A stretch of 24,138 bases of DNA from Alphaproteobacteria bacterium (GTDB lineage: Bacteria; Pseudomonadota; Alphaproteobacteria; Rickettsiales; JAIXRX01), in contig JAIXRX010000044.1 of NCBI GenBank assembly GCA_027485005.1, positions 1 through 24,138 of the forward strand. The letters run 5' to 3'. Below are positions 1-7,662 of the stretch, one piece after another. The number at the start of each line of letters is the position of its first letter. The first letter of the stretch is position 1. A program made the translations under genes and the position numbers. The notes below the pieces were generated by a model. It had not been told where the DNA came from and searched no databases. It saw only the letters and a list, made by a program, of their open reading frames with translations.

Positions 1-123
1 GATAAAAGAATTCAGTATTTGTTTGCTCGCTGCGAACAACTCACGCAGCATGCTTATTTGGCTTTGGCTATTAACGCTGGACGCCGCTATCGTCAAGCGA
101 CAAGTGAAGCACTCCTCCCCTGA
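1..123 (+). CDS. C-terminal end of an unidentified protein (partial)
   Basis: The first reading frame is open from the window edge to a TGA at 121-123, giving 40 residues that end in ...SEALLP. The segment is mostly helical in character (LAINAGRRYRQAT) and has no motif that I recognise. It lies 76 bases before mnmA on the same strand, so it may belong to the same transcript. The fragment may be a real gene end, but it is too short to prove coding; the only support is the open frame up to the edge and the position just ahead of a gene on the same strand. Confidence 0.4.
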   Translation, partial: DKRIQYLFARCEQLTQHAYLALAINAGRRYRQATSEALLP

Positions 124-199
124 TTGACCATACAAAAGTTGCAACTTCACTTATTTCGGCATACATCGGCTGGTATCGACCTTCACGTTAAATGTATTT

Positions 200-1336
200 A
201 TGACACATCCACTCAATAGCCTTGGCCTTGCTAAATTGCCCGCGCAGACGCGCGTGGTGGTGGCGATGTCTGGCGGGGTGGACAGCTCGGTGGTGGCTGC
301 CTTGTTGCACGAAGAAGGCTATGAGGTGATTGGCATTACCCTGCAACTTTATGACCATGGCGCCGCCGTGGGCAAAAAAGGGGCGTGCTGCGCAGGACAA
401 GACATTCAAGACGCGCGCCGCGTGGCGGACGCATTAGGCATTCCGCATTATGTGCTCAATTACGAGAGCAAATTTAAAGACGCGGTGATGGATGATTTTG
501 TAGAAACGTACCTCGCAGGGCAAACCCCCATCCCTTGCGTGAAATGCAACCAGTCCGTGAAATTTAAAGACTTGCTGACCACCGCCAAAGAACTCGGCGC
601 GGATGTGATGGCCACCGGCCATTATGTGCAGCGCCATATGGGTGCCGCTGGCGCAGAACTTCATCGCGGCATTGCGCAAGAAAAAGACCAAAGCTATTTC
701 CTATTTGCCACCACCAACGAACAGCTCGATTTTTTGCGCTTTCCATTGGGCAGCAAACATAAAGACGAAACCCGCGCCATTGCCGAACGCTTTGGCCTAG
801 AGGTATCTGACAAGCCTGACAGCCAAGATATTTGTTTTGTGCCCGAAGGCGGCTATGCGTCCGTGATTGAGAAATTGCGCCCCGGTGCGGCGGAAGGTGG
901 CGAGATTGTGCATGTGGATGGCCGCGTGCTTGGCACGCATCACGGGATTATTCACTACACGGTGGGGCAGCGCCGTGGGCTTGGGATCGCCGCGCCAGAA
1001 CCGCTTTATGTGGTGCGCGTGGATGCCGAAAAAAAACAAGTGATTGTAGGGCCGTATCTCGCGCTGCTGGCAACTGGTTGCCAATTGCGGGAAATGAACT
1101 GGATTGCGCACGACCTTGCGCCCAATAATTTGCCCGTGACCGTAAAATTGCGCTCCGCCCACACGCCGATTTCTGCCCGCGTGACGTTGCTGAAAAATAA
1201 TGCCGCACAGGTGATTTTTGAAGGGGCACAAGCAGGCATTGCCCCAGGCCAAGCCTGCGTGATGTATGATGGTGATCGCGTGCTGGGCGGCGGCTGGATT
1301 GAGCGCGCCCTGCGCGCCGAAACGGATGCGGCATAA
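200..1336 (+). CDS. mnmA: tRNA-specific 2-thiouridylase MnmA
   Basis: This enzyme adenylates U34 of the Lys, Glu and Gln tRNAs and replaces the C2 oxygen with sulfur delivered by the IscS/Tus relay; it acts in the cytoplasm. The PP-loop SGGVDSS is at residues 24-30. The two catalytic cysteines are visible: C116 in PCVKCNQSVKF and C212 in SQDICFVPEGG. GHY (140-142) and KDQSYFLF (162-169) are further family signatures. The length of 378 residues is normal. The ATG at 200 is the first Met in the frame; no clear Shine-Dalgarno precedes it, and it sits about 25 residues before the PP-loop, slightly longer than the E. coli protein. The stop is followed after one base by the ATG of the next gene, so the two are probably cotranscribed. 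Confidence 0.97.
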   Translation: MTHPLNSLGLAKLPAQTRVVVAMSGGVDSSVVAALLHEEGYEVIGITLQLYDHGAAVGKKGACCAGQDIQDARRVADALGIPHYVLNYESKFKDAVMDDFVETYLAGQTPIPCVKCNQSVKFKDLLTTAKELGADVMATGHYVQRHMGAAGAELHRGIAQEKDQSYFLFATTNEQLDFLRFPLGSKHKDETRAIAERFGLEVSDKPDSQDICFVPEGGYASVIEKLRPGAAEGGEIVHVDGRVLGTHHGIIHYTVGQRRGLGIAAPEPLYVVRVDAEKKQVIVGPYLALLATGCQLREMNWIAHDLAPNNLPVTVKLRSAHTPISARVTLLKNNAAQVIFEGAQAGIAPGQACVMYDGDRVLGGGWIERALRAETDAA

Positions 1337-1337
1337 G

Positions 1338-1841
1338 ATGTTGTTCATCACCCTTCTATTGATGATTATTTTATGCATGCTGCTGGCGTGGGACATCACC
1401 ATGTATCGGCTGCCCAACATATTCATTGTGGCGATGGTGGCGCTGTATGTTCCTTATGCATGGTTGGCGGGCTTGCCGCTGGAACAGATTGCATTAGACG
1501 CTGGCACCATGGTTGCCTTGCTGCTGTTGGGCATGGCCATGTTCGCACTGCGCATGATCGGCGGTGGCGACGCCAAGTTTATTGCCGCCTGCGGTCTGTG
1601 GGCAGGGTTTTCCCATGGGATTGAATATCTGCTATATATGGCGCTCTATGGCGGGGTGATGACGCTTGGCTTGCTTTTGCTGCGCCCCATCGTGGCGCGC
1701 GCCACCAAACGCTTTATCCCTCACGAGCAACTGCCATTCGTATTACAACGCCGTGCACCCGTGCCCTATGGCGTAGCGATTAGCGCAGCGCTGCTAACAT
1801 TGATTAGTGCCGGAAAAATTATTGGCATTAGCCTAGCGTAA
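1338..1841 (+). CDS. Prepilin peptidase, A24 family (CpaA/TadV-like)
   Basis: This is a 167-residue polytopic membrane protein of the A24 aspartyl protease family, which cleaves the leader peptide of Flp/type IV-like pilins. Both catalytic aspartates are present: D19 in the first motif DITMYRLPN (residues 19-27) and D78 in GGGDAKF (75-81), close to the family GxGD pattern. Hydrophobic stretches run through most of the chain, and the N-terminal methylase domain of large PilD enzymes is missing, as in CpaA/TadV. The start was set at the ATG at 1338, one base after the mnmA stop; an in-frame upstream start lies inside mnmA and was not chosen. No other tad/cpa pilus gene is in the window, so its substrate is unknown. 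The last 9 bases overlap the convergent yihY-like gene. Confidence 0.88.
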   Translation: MLFITLLLMIILCMLLAWDITMYRLPNIFIVAMVALYVPYAWLAGLPLEQIALDAGTMVALLLLGMAMFALRMIGGGDAKFIAACGLWAGFSHGIEYLLYMALYGGVMTLGLLLLRPIVARATKRFIPHEQLPFVLQRRAPVPYGVAISAALLTLISAGKIIGISLA

Positions 1842-2717
1842 GCTGTGAGTCGTTTCTTTGCAGAGCTTTTGCTTGATAAGATAGTTTAGCTCAGCACCGT
1901 AAATAAAGATGACATTAATAACATAGAAAAACACCAACACCGCAATAATGCCACCCAAACCACCATAAACAATATTAATGCGGTTGACGCCCGACAAATA
2001 ATCAGAAAATAAGCGTGCGGAAAGTAGCCAGCCGAGCACTGTCACACACGATCCAGGCAACACCCACAGCACCGATTGATTCACATTCGGCAGCGCCACA
2101 TTCAATGACACGACAACGCCGAGCAGCACGGCAAGTGCACCCACCTGCACAAGATCTGCCTGAATTTTTTCAAACAACTGCGGCAGAGGAATATGTAGCC
2201 ACTGACTCACTGGCTCAATAATAATCGGCAGTACAATCAAAATTAACATGCCCGTAATAATCAGGAATGAAACCACCAATACCTGACCAATAGAAAGCAA
2301 CCGACGCCATAGAAAATGTGGCGGGGACGTGACGCGATAAGCACGGTTAAGAATAGTGCGGTAACCTTCCACCGCCGAAGACGACGTCCAGATAGCACCA
2401 AGAATCGCGAACGTTAATAACCCTTCGGGTGGACCATTGGTAACCTCCTCCACCCTTGGCAAAAGGGCTTCAGTAACGTTGTGCGGCAAATAATCAAAGG
2501 CTATGCGTACAAACTCTATCCCCACTTCACTATTGCCCACAGCCCCCGCCACCGAGAGCAATAAAACCAAGAAGGGAAAAAGTGCAAGCAAGCTTAAAAA
2601 CGCAAGATAACCAGCATGCTCAATACCATCATGATCCAACACATGATCAGCGGATTTATAGAGCACAAGGCATATTTGCTTTGCATTTTCAAGCATCGAT
2701 GACCAGCGGATCATCAT
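1833..2717 (-). CDS. YihY/BrkB family inner-membrane protein
   Basis: This 294-residue protein has about six hydrophobic segments and the N-terminal family pattern HDGIEHAGYLAFLSLLALFP (residues 29-48), followed by the SSSAVEGYRTILNRAYRV region. YihY/BrkB proteins (UPF0761) are integral membrane proteins of unsettled function; some members were once described as RNase BN, which is not supported. AAGAGG lies six or seven bases before the double ATG at 2717/2714, so either Met could be the start. The C-terminal tail is short and polar. The gene converges on the prepilin peptidase with a 9-base overlap, and no terminator is seen between them. Confidence 0.9.
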   Translation of the reverse strand: MMIRWSSMLENAKQICLVLYKSADHVLDHDGIEHAGYLAFLSLLALFPFLVLLLSVAGAVGNSEVGIEFVRIAFDYLPHNVTEALLPRVEEVTNGPPEGLLTFAILGAIWTSSSAVEGYRTILNRAYRVTSPPHFLWRRLLSIGQVLVVSFLIITGMLILIVLPIIIEPVSQWLHIPLPQLFEKIQADLVQVGALAVLLGVVVSLNVALPNVNQSVLWVLPGSCVTVLGWLLSARLFSDYLSGVNRINIVYGGLGGIIAVLVFFYVINVIFIYGAELNYLIKQKLCKETTHSLR

Positions 2718-2834
2718 GGGCTACCTCTTAATTTTTTTTGATATTTTATTCTTAGTCTGTCGCCTGCACAACTTCCAGTCTATTCATGTCATTGATATGA
2801 AAAAACATTAAGGAAATTAGAGTGTCAAAAAACT

Positions 2835-2943
2835 TGTCAGCCTTAGAGTGCGCTGATAAGGTTTGCGCTTATGGTTGGTAGTTCACCAACTGACACCATA
2901 AAAGAACTCACGTGCGGCCTACTCTGGCGCACCCTAACAGGAG
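2835..2943 (+). promoter_or_regulatory. Structured 5' leader of the amino-acid permease with alternative pairings
   Basis: Several complementary segments lie between 2835 and the ribosome-binding site. TGTCAG (2835-2840) can pair with CTGACA (2890-2895), enclosing CCTTA/TAAGG (2841-2845/2857-2861) and TTGGT-AGTTC-ACCAA (about 2875-2889). GTGCGC (2848-2853) is complementary to GCGCAC (2927-2932), and the same 3' segment can instead pair locally with GTGC(G)GCC (2912-2919) in a hairpin that ends just before AGGAG (2939-2943). The two pairings of 2927-2932 exclude each other, which is what a regulatory switch would need. I do not recognise a known riboswitch class, and no ligand can be inferred. 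This is inference from complementarity by eye. Confidence 0.35.
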
Positions 2944-2953
2944 ACATTATTCT

Positions 2954-4645
2954 ATGTTTAATAGAAAAGATCTTGCCACTTTGCAACGCGAAGCCGCCCA
3001 CACGGGTGAAGGTTCCCTTAAACGCGTGCTTGGCCCAGTTCAACTCATTGCGCTTGGCATTGGCTGCATTATCGGCGCAGGAATTTTTGTGATGACAGGC
3101 ACAGCCGCCGCTGAACATGCGGGCCCCGCCCTTATGATTTCTTTTATTATTGGCGCTATTGCCTGCGGTTTTGCAGGTTTATGCTACGCAGAACTTTCCT
3201 CCGTGATTCCAGTGTCTGGCAGTGCGTACACTTACTCTTATGCCACCATGGGCGAGCTCGTTGCATGGATTGTGGGTTGGTGTCTGGTACTTGAATATGG
3301 CGTTGCGTCAGCCACTGTGGCCGTGGGCTGGTCGGGCTATTTCGTCAGCTTCCTCAAAGATTTTGGCATTGTCATTAATCCAGTTTTCACACAACCTTAT
3401 GGCACATTTGTAACTCTGGCAGACGGCTCTCAAACCACTGCCTTATTTAATGCTCCCGCCTTTTTCTCGATGCTTGTGGTCACGGGCATTTTGATGAAAG
3501 GAATTAAAGAGTCGGCCAACCTCAATAACATTATGGTGGCGATTAAGTTAATTGTAATTCTGGTCGTAATTGCCGTGGGTGCATTCTACGTCAACACCGA
3601 CAATTGGTTCCCTTTCATTCCAGAACCAGTGGGTAATAAATTCGGCTGGAGCGGCGTTTTGAGTGCTACTACCGTGATTTTCTTTGCCTATATTGGTTTT
3701 GACGCAGTTTCTACCGCTGCTCAAGAAGCAAAGAACCCTCAGCGCGACATGCCGATTGGTATTCTGGGCTCTTTGCTGATTTGCACGGTTTTGTACATTG
3801 CAGTAGTAGCTGTGCTGACAGGCGTTGTGCATTACAGCACACTGAACGTACCAGATCCTATTGCGGTGGCCGTGGACGCGATGGAAAAACCATGGCTGTC
3901 CTTCTTGGTTAAAATTGGTGCGGTAACGGGTTTGTTCTCCGTGATGTTGGTGTGCACCTACAGCCAAATTCGTATTAACTATGTCATGGCAAAAGATGGT
4001 CTGATTTCTCCGATTTTTGCGAAGGTTCATGCAAAAAACCAAACCCCGTATCAAAACACTGCGATTTGCGGTTTGTTGATTGCAACGGTCGCTGCCATCA
4101 TGCCACTTGGGGTGCTTGGCACCTTGGTCAGCGTAGGCACCATCTTGGCATTTGCGATTGCCTGCGTGGGTGTTCTTTACCTCAAGAAAACCCAACCTGA
4201 TTTACATCGCCCATTCAAAACTCCTTTCATGCCATGGGTCCCAATTGGTGGCATCCTGTGCAGCTTGGCAGTATTGCTTGGCTTGCCTATTCCTCACTTT
4301 GGCGTGACTGACCCCGCGACGTTGCAAAACGTGATCGGCTGCGTTGGCAGCACCTGCTTAAGCGTGATTGGTGGCGCGTCTTCGGACACCATGCGTCACT
4401 TTATTATGTGGATGGGCGCTGGACTTGCCGTTTATGCGCTGTATGGCATGCGCCATAGCAAATTGTTTGATGCAGCAAACTGCAAAATTTCTTGCAGCCT
4501 ACGCAAAGCAGTCGGCATCGCGCTCGCTCTCACCGTTGGCTTCTTTGTTTACAAAGAAGTGACCCATGTAACCGCCGCTACCACCATAGAACCTCCTGTG
4601 GTATCAGACGGTACAACAATACAAGCACCTGAAGCGGCTGAATAG
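2954..4645 (+). CDS. APC-family amino acid permease (cationic amino acid transporter type)
   Basis: A 563-residue integral membrane transporter with about 12-14 hydrophobic segments. The first transmembrane helix carries the APC substrate-binding signature GIGCIIGAGIFVMTG (residues 35-49). FFAYIGFDAVSTAAQEAKNP, midway along the chain, is the diagnostic stretch of the YfnA/CAT group of amino-acid permeases. The substrate cannot be read from sequence. The start is the ATG at 2954, ten bases after AGGAG; an in-frame GTG at 2912 was rejected because it lies in the structured leader and lacks a ribosome site. The chain is longer than usual (around 460-500 residues): the C-terminal part has extra hydrophobic segments around Cys-containing loops and an acidic, Thr/Pro-rich tail. 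It ends in a strong terminator. Confidence 0.93.
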   Translation: MFNRKDLATLQREAAHTGEGSLKRVLGPVQLIALGIGCIIGAGIFVMTGTAAAEHAGPALMISFIIGAIACGFAGLCYAELSSVIPVSGSAYTYSYATMGELVAWIVGWCLVLEYGVASATVAVGWSGYFVSFLKDFGIVINPVFTQPYGTFVTLADGSQTTALFNAPAFFSMLVVTGILMKGIKESANLNNIMVAIKLIVILVVIAVGAFYVNTDNWFPFIPEPVGNKFGWSGVLSATTVIFFAYIGFDAVSTAAQEAKNPQRDMPIGILGSLLICTVLYIAVVAVLTGVVHYSTLNVPDPIAVAVDAMEKPWLSFLVKIGAVTGLFSVMLVCTYSQIRINYVMAKDGLISPIFAKVHAKNQTPYQNTAICGLLIATVAAIMPLGVLGTLVSVGTILAFAIACVGVLYLKKTQPDLHRPFKTPFMPWVPIGGILCSLAVLLGLPIPHFGVTDPATLQNVIGCVGSTCLSVIGGASSDTMRHFIMWMGAGLAVYALYGMRHSKLFDAANCKISCSLRKAVGIALALTVGFFVYKEVTHVTAATTIEPPVVSDGTTIQAPEAAE

Positions 4646-4660
4646 CCTCTACAAAACATG

Positions 4661-4692
4661 AAAAACCCCGCTGAAATCAGCGGGGTTTTTTT
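4661..4692. terminator. Bidirectional rho-independent terminator
   Basis: AAAAACCCCGCTGA, a two-base loop, and TCAGCGGGGTTTTT form a long stem with an A-tract on one side and a T-tract on the other. It therefore can stop transcription of the permease (+) and of the GNAT gene (-), whose stop codon overlaps its right edge. Confidence 0.9.
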
Positions 4693-5194
4693 ATAATATC
4701 TTCCCAAAGAATCCGGCCCGCTCAGGCGGGTAATCGTTATAAGGCGGAATAGTTTCATAGCCGCTCGCAAAATATAACTTATGGGCAAAGGTGAAACTAT
4801 AAAGTGAGCTGAGATAAAGCTTCTCATAGCCCAGCGCACGGGCTTCTTTTTCCACTGACTCTATCAATAGACGCCCCAAGCCAAGACCTCGGAAATCTGC
4901 GTGCACATACATACGTTTCAACTCACCAATGTGGCCTTTGAGGGGCCGAACGGCCAGACAACCGGCTGCCAAACCGTTTACAAGCGCCAGCACAAACACC
5001 GCACCTGCTTGACGATAATCTGCGAGGTGATTTGCTATATCATCTTGAATCCCATCGTCATTAAACTGATGGTCGTGAATGATATGATGACAGAATGCCT
5101 GCAATAGCGAACATGCATCCGCTATATCCTGCCCTGTTTTTATGACAGAGCATTCGATGCGCGTGTAAGCACCACTCTCAGCATTTGAAATCAT
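4691..5194 (-). CDS. GNAT family N-acetyltransferase
   Basis: A 167-residue protein with the acetyl-CoA pyrophosphate loop R-G-L-G-L-G (R102-G107) inside ELKRMYVHADFRGLGLGRLL, the classic motif A of GNAT enzymes, followed by a motif-B-like LYFASGYETIP. It should transfer an acetyl group from acetyl-CoA to an amine; the acceptor is unknown. GGTGA about ten bases before the ATG is a moderate ribosome site. It is the first gene read leftwards before the shared terminator and lies 27 bases beyond the mlaC stop, so it may be transcribed with the mla genes. Confidence 0.9.
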   Translation of the reverse strand: MISNAESGAYTRIECSVIKTGQDIADACSLLQAFCHHIIHDHQFNDDGIQDDIANHLADYRQAGAVFVLALVNGLAAGCLAVRPLKGHIGELKRMYVHADFRGLGLGRLLIESVEKEARALGYEKLYLSSLYSFTFAHKLYFASGYETIPPYNDYPPERAGFFGKIL

Positions 5195-5221
5195 TTTCTT
5201 TCACCAAGTAATGATGAAAAT

Positions 5222-5854
5222 CTATGACTTGGCGAGTTTTACTTTTTGTTCTGCAGTATTCGCTTTGTCTGTGATTTGCTTGAGAAGGAAATCAAAACCC
5301 TTCTGGCTCATCACCGCATCAAATTCTGAGCGCTGCGCTGTAATCAGGCTAATGCCTTCTACGATGATATCATAGATCACAAAACTCTCGCCTTCGGCAC
5401 GCACACGATAATCAAAAATAACGCTTGGTTTTCCAGGGCGCACGATCTCGCTGCTGACATAAAATTTGCCGGGCTTTTCTTCCCGCGCACGCAGCACTTT
5501 GAAGGTAGTGCCACTTGTGTAATCCACAAAGTTAGAGGTGTAGTTTGCAATAATAAAGCGGCGATACTCCGCCATATATTTTGTTTGTTGCGTCGCCTCT
5601 AATGGACGCCAATGTTTGCCCATCACAAATTTACCAATCCACTCAACATCCACCAAGCTGGTAAATTTCTTTTCCAGCGCCGCATGTTTAGATTGTGTGG
5701 TGCCCCCCGCATTCAACAGCGCAAGCACTTCATTGCCCATAGTGGTAGAAAAATTGACTGCGTCCTGCTCAGTCGCAGCAATACTTACTGACGCAAAAAG
5801 GGCAACGCATGCAAAAACAAAAGAACGAACAAACGAACGCACAGAGAACTCCAT
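5222..5854 (-). CDS. mlaC: Phospholipid-binding protein MlaC (Ttg2D family)
   Basis: MlaC is the periplasmic carrier that shuttles phospholipids between the outer-membrane MlaA-porin complex and the inner-membrane MlaFEDB transporter. The chain starts with a signal peptide (hydrophobic FVFACVALFASVSIA, cleavage probably after SIA at residue 26), followed by the family's helical body: KFVMGKHWRPLEATQQTKY, then FDYRVRAEGESFVIYDIIVEG and GISLITAQRSEFD. Length 210 residues is typical. The ATG at 5854 has no Shine-Dalgarno, whereas a GTG four codons later (5842) has GGAG at a six-base distance; the true start may be that GTG, which would still leave a complete signal peptide. mlaA lies upstream on the same strand. 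Confidence 0.93.
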   Translation of the reverse strand: MEFSVRSFVRSFVFACVALFASVSIAATEQDAVNFSTTMGNEVLALLNAGGTTQSKHAALEKKFTSLVDVEWIGKFVMGKHWRPLEATQQTKYMAEYRRFIIANYTSNFVDYTSGTTFKVLRAREEKPGKFYVSSEIVRPGKPSVIFDYRVRAEGESFVIYDIIVEGISLITAQRSEFDAVMSQKGFDFLLKQITDKANTAEQKVKLAKS

Positions 5855-5862
5855 CAAATAGA

Positions 5863-5894
5863 AAGGGCAGATGGTTGTATAGCCATCCGCCCTT
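5863..5894 (-). promoter_or_regulatory. Hairpin between mlaA and mlaC
   Basis: AAGGGC-A-GATGG and CCATC-C-GCCCTT form an 11-bp stem with one mismatch and an eight-base loop. Read on the minus strand it starts 25 bases after the mlaA stop and ends eight bases before the mlaC ATG. It is followed by a short T-rich run only (TCTATTTG), so it may be a weak terminator, an mRNA end-protecting stem for mlaA, or a cover for the mlaC start. Confidence 0.5.
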
Positions 5895-5919
5895 AGTTTA
5901 GCAAAGTATTTTATTTATT

Positions 5920-6663
5920 CTAGCGAGCAATATCGCTAACGCGACGTTGATGATAGAAGCTACGCATCGCGGCATATGGATCCACCGAATTCGTATAGAT
6001 GTCTTCAATTACCTTATCCAGATTGGTGCGGCTATCAAGGCCTCGGGCCAGACCACGAGCCCAATCACCACGATCGTCAAAGACAATATTATAAGGATCA
6101 ACGATCCACTCACCGAGGCGCCCTGTCATATCGCGTGCATTTGATGGACCGAGGATTGGCAAGACGATGTAAGGGCCTGAACCAACACCCCATACCGCAA
6201 AGGTTTGCCCTAAATCTTCTTCATCATTCGCACGAAGGCCCGCTTCAGATGCCACATCTGCTATACCGAAGAAACCTAGGCTGGAGTTAATAACAAAGCG
6301 CCAAGTCGTATTGGCAAATTCAGTGAAATTACCCTGCAATAGAGAGTTAGCTGCGCTGATTGGTAAAAATAAGTTATCAATAAAGTTGTGAGCATTGGTA
6401 CGTAATTGCTCTGGCACAACATATTTATAAGCCATTGCCGCAGGACGCAAGACAGCGCGGTCCACTGCATAGTTAAAGTGGAAAATACCACGATTCACGC
6501 TTTCCAATGGGTCCCATGCTTCTGTGCCCACCACTTCATCTTCAGCAGCCACATCAGACATTTTGCTTTTGTTTGTATCTGCATGGTTTGCCGCACTTTG
6601 GCAAGCGGTCAAGCTCAGAGCCAATAGCGCCACCAGCATTGAACGCAATGTTTCATTTTTCAT
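5920..6663 (-). CDS. mlaA: Outer-membrane lipoprotein MlaA (VacJ)
   Basis: MlaA sits in the outer membrane and removes mislocalised phospholipids from the outer leaflet, handing them to MlaC. The signal peptide ends in the lipobox LTAC with the lipidated cysteine at residue 21. The family core follows: DPLESVNRGIFHFNYAVDR (51-69), NFIDNLFLPISAANSLLQGN, RFVINSSLGFFGIADVASEAG and DLGQTFAVWGVGSGPYIVLP. The length of 247 residues is normal. AAAGGA lies eight bases before the ATG. It is the first gene of a leftward unit with mlaC; the MlaFEDB genes are not in this window. Confidence 0.96.
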   Translation of the reverse strand: MKNETLRSMLVALLALSLTACQSAANHADTNKSKMSDVAAEDEVVGTEAWDPLESVNRGIFHFNYAVDRAVLRPAAMAYKYVVPEQLRTNAHNFIDNLFLPISAANSLLQGNFTEFANTTWRFVINSSLGFFGIADVASEAGLRANDEEDLGQTFAVWGVGSGPYIVLPILGPSNARDMTGRLGEWIVDPYNIVFDDRGDWARGLARGLDSRTNLDKVIEDIYTNSVDPYAAMRSFYHQRRVSDIAR

Positions 6664-6744
6664 GTTTTTAATCCTTTAACTTAATAATCAGGTCTTAAGC
6701 GATTTAAGTGTTTACGACAACGGAATCTTTATATTGTTCACAGA

Positions 6745-6773
6745 TTGACATAAACTTTCTAAAATTTTCTAAA
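6745..6773 (+). promoter_or_regulatory. Candidate sigma70-type promoter for the atp operon
   Basis: A consensus -35 box TTGACA (6745-6750) is followed after 17 bases by TCTAAA (6768-6773), a weak -10 box. Transcription from here would give a leader of about 260 bases before atpH. A second possibility is the extended -10 TGCTATGCT at 6959-6967, which lacks a good -35 box. Confidence 0.3.
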
Positions 6774-6794
6774 CAGCCTGTGGCAATAACGCCA

Positions 6795-6817
6795 AACACT
6801 CTTAAAGTTTAAGTGTT
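6795..6817. repeat. Interrupted dyad symmetry in the atp leader
   Basis: AACACT at 6795-6800 and AGTGTT at 6812-6817 are inverted, and the inner TTAAA/TTTAA bases extend the symmetry after a two-base offset. It lies about 45 bases downstream of the TTGACA element and could be an operator or a leader hairpin. It has no T-tract typical of a terminator. Confidence 0.4.
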
Positions 6818-7038
6818 ATTTTGTGAATATTTAGCTTTTGCATTTAGATTGTTGCACTTTTGCCACTACCCCTTGTTTCTGAAGATGAATTTTACCCACA
6901 GAATAATTGGTTTTTGATACTTAGTTTTTTACAGGAAAACCGCTTGCGCCACTAAAGGTGCTATGCTAATCAGGCCGCGCTCTTGATGCCTAATAGCATT
7001 ATTGAGTGTGTTTCAACTATAGATAAGGATCTGCTGTC

Positions 7039-7602
7039 GTGGCTACTTCTCGCCATTCTTATCCCTCCCTTGCTGCCCGTTACGTCACCGCTCTTTTTGC
7101 GGAAGCGAAAGCTAAAAATGTATCGGAAACAGTCGCTAAAGAATTGGCAACCCTTGCCCTCGCCCATGAGCAAAGCCCTGTGTTGCAGCAATTGCTTGCC
7201 AACCCAACCCTTTCTCGTGCCCAGCTGGCGGATGCCATGCGTAAGATTGCCAGTGGCTTCAAACTGTCCCAGCTTTCGACTCAGGCACTGATTCTGCTTG
7301 CTGACCAACGTCGTCTGACGCTGCTGCCGGCCGTTGCCGAACAATTTATTGCACGTCTTCAGAAGGAGCGCGGCGAGATCGCTGTGATTGTCACCTCCGC
7401 ACAAACCCTATCTGATTCTGCGAAAGCAGACATCGAAAAATCACTCGCATCAGCTCTCAAGAAACCATTGGCTGTTTCTTGGAATCAGCGCAAAGATTTG
7501 TTAGGCGGCCTTACCATCGAATGGAATGGTCAGATGATTGATGCATCGGTTGAAAACAAACTTAACCGCTTGCGTGAGGGGATGCGCGCTCAGGCCGCAT
7601 AA
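7039..7602 (+). CDS. atpH: ATP synthase F1 subunit delta
   Basis: The delta (OSCP) subunit is the stator cap joining the alpha-beta crown to the b subunits. The 187-residue chain has the N-terminal signature YPSLAARYVTALFAEA (residues 8-23) and the C-terminal domain ending in GGLTIEWNGQMIDASVENKL, where the family has GG(I/L)xxxxGDxxxDxSVxxxL. It starts with GTG at 7039, about nine bases after AAGGAT. It opens the F1 operon in the usual alphaproteobacterial order; the F0 genes are elsewhere. Confidence 0.96.
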   Translation: MATSRHSYPSLAARYVTALFAEAKAKNVSETVAKELATLALAHEQSPVLQQLLANPTLSRAQLADAMRKIASGFKLSQLSTQALILLADQRRLTLLPAVAEQFIARLQKERGEIAVIVTSAQTLSDSAKADIEKSLASALKKPLAVSWNQRKDLLGGLTIEWNGQMIDASVENKLNRLREGMRAQAA

Positions 7603-7662
7603 TCAACGTTCGCCCCGTCTTTATATTTTGCATTACGACTAAAACATTAAGGAGTCACCACT

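Larger units (their letters stand above)
6664..7038. other. Intergenic region between mlaA and the atp operon
   Basis: This 375-base AT-rich stretch carries the divergent control regions of mlaA and atpH and no convincing gene. It holds a CTTAA-gcga-TTTAAG dyad near 6693, TGGC-aataac-GCCA at 6781-6794, and an interrupted dyad AACACT...AGTGTT at 6795-6817. These may be operator or leader structures; none matches a binding site that I know. Confidence 0.6.

Noticed and set aside
797..1426. 209-residue open frame on the minus strand across mnmA
   Set aside because: It overlaps a clear mnmA almost completely, has no family motif and is His/Arg-rich as expected for an antisense frame.
2843..3118. 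Minus-strand frame containing VRVRQSRP, a string often seen when tRNA ends are translated
   Set aside because: The DNA there lacks the TTCGANTC arm and acceptor pairing of a tRNA; it is the permease leader and start.
3548..4195. 215-residue minus-strand frame inside the permease
   Set aside because: Antisense shadow of a membrane protein gene: rich in Asn, Gln and His, no motif, no ribosome site.
6893..6901. TTACCCACA as a DnaA box in the mlaA-atpH gap
   Set aside because: A single near match without clustered boxes, AT-rich repeats or replication genes; not evidence of an origin.
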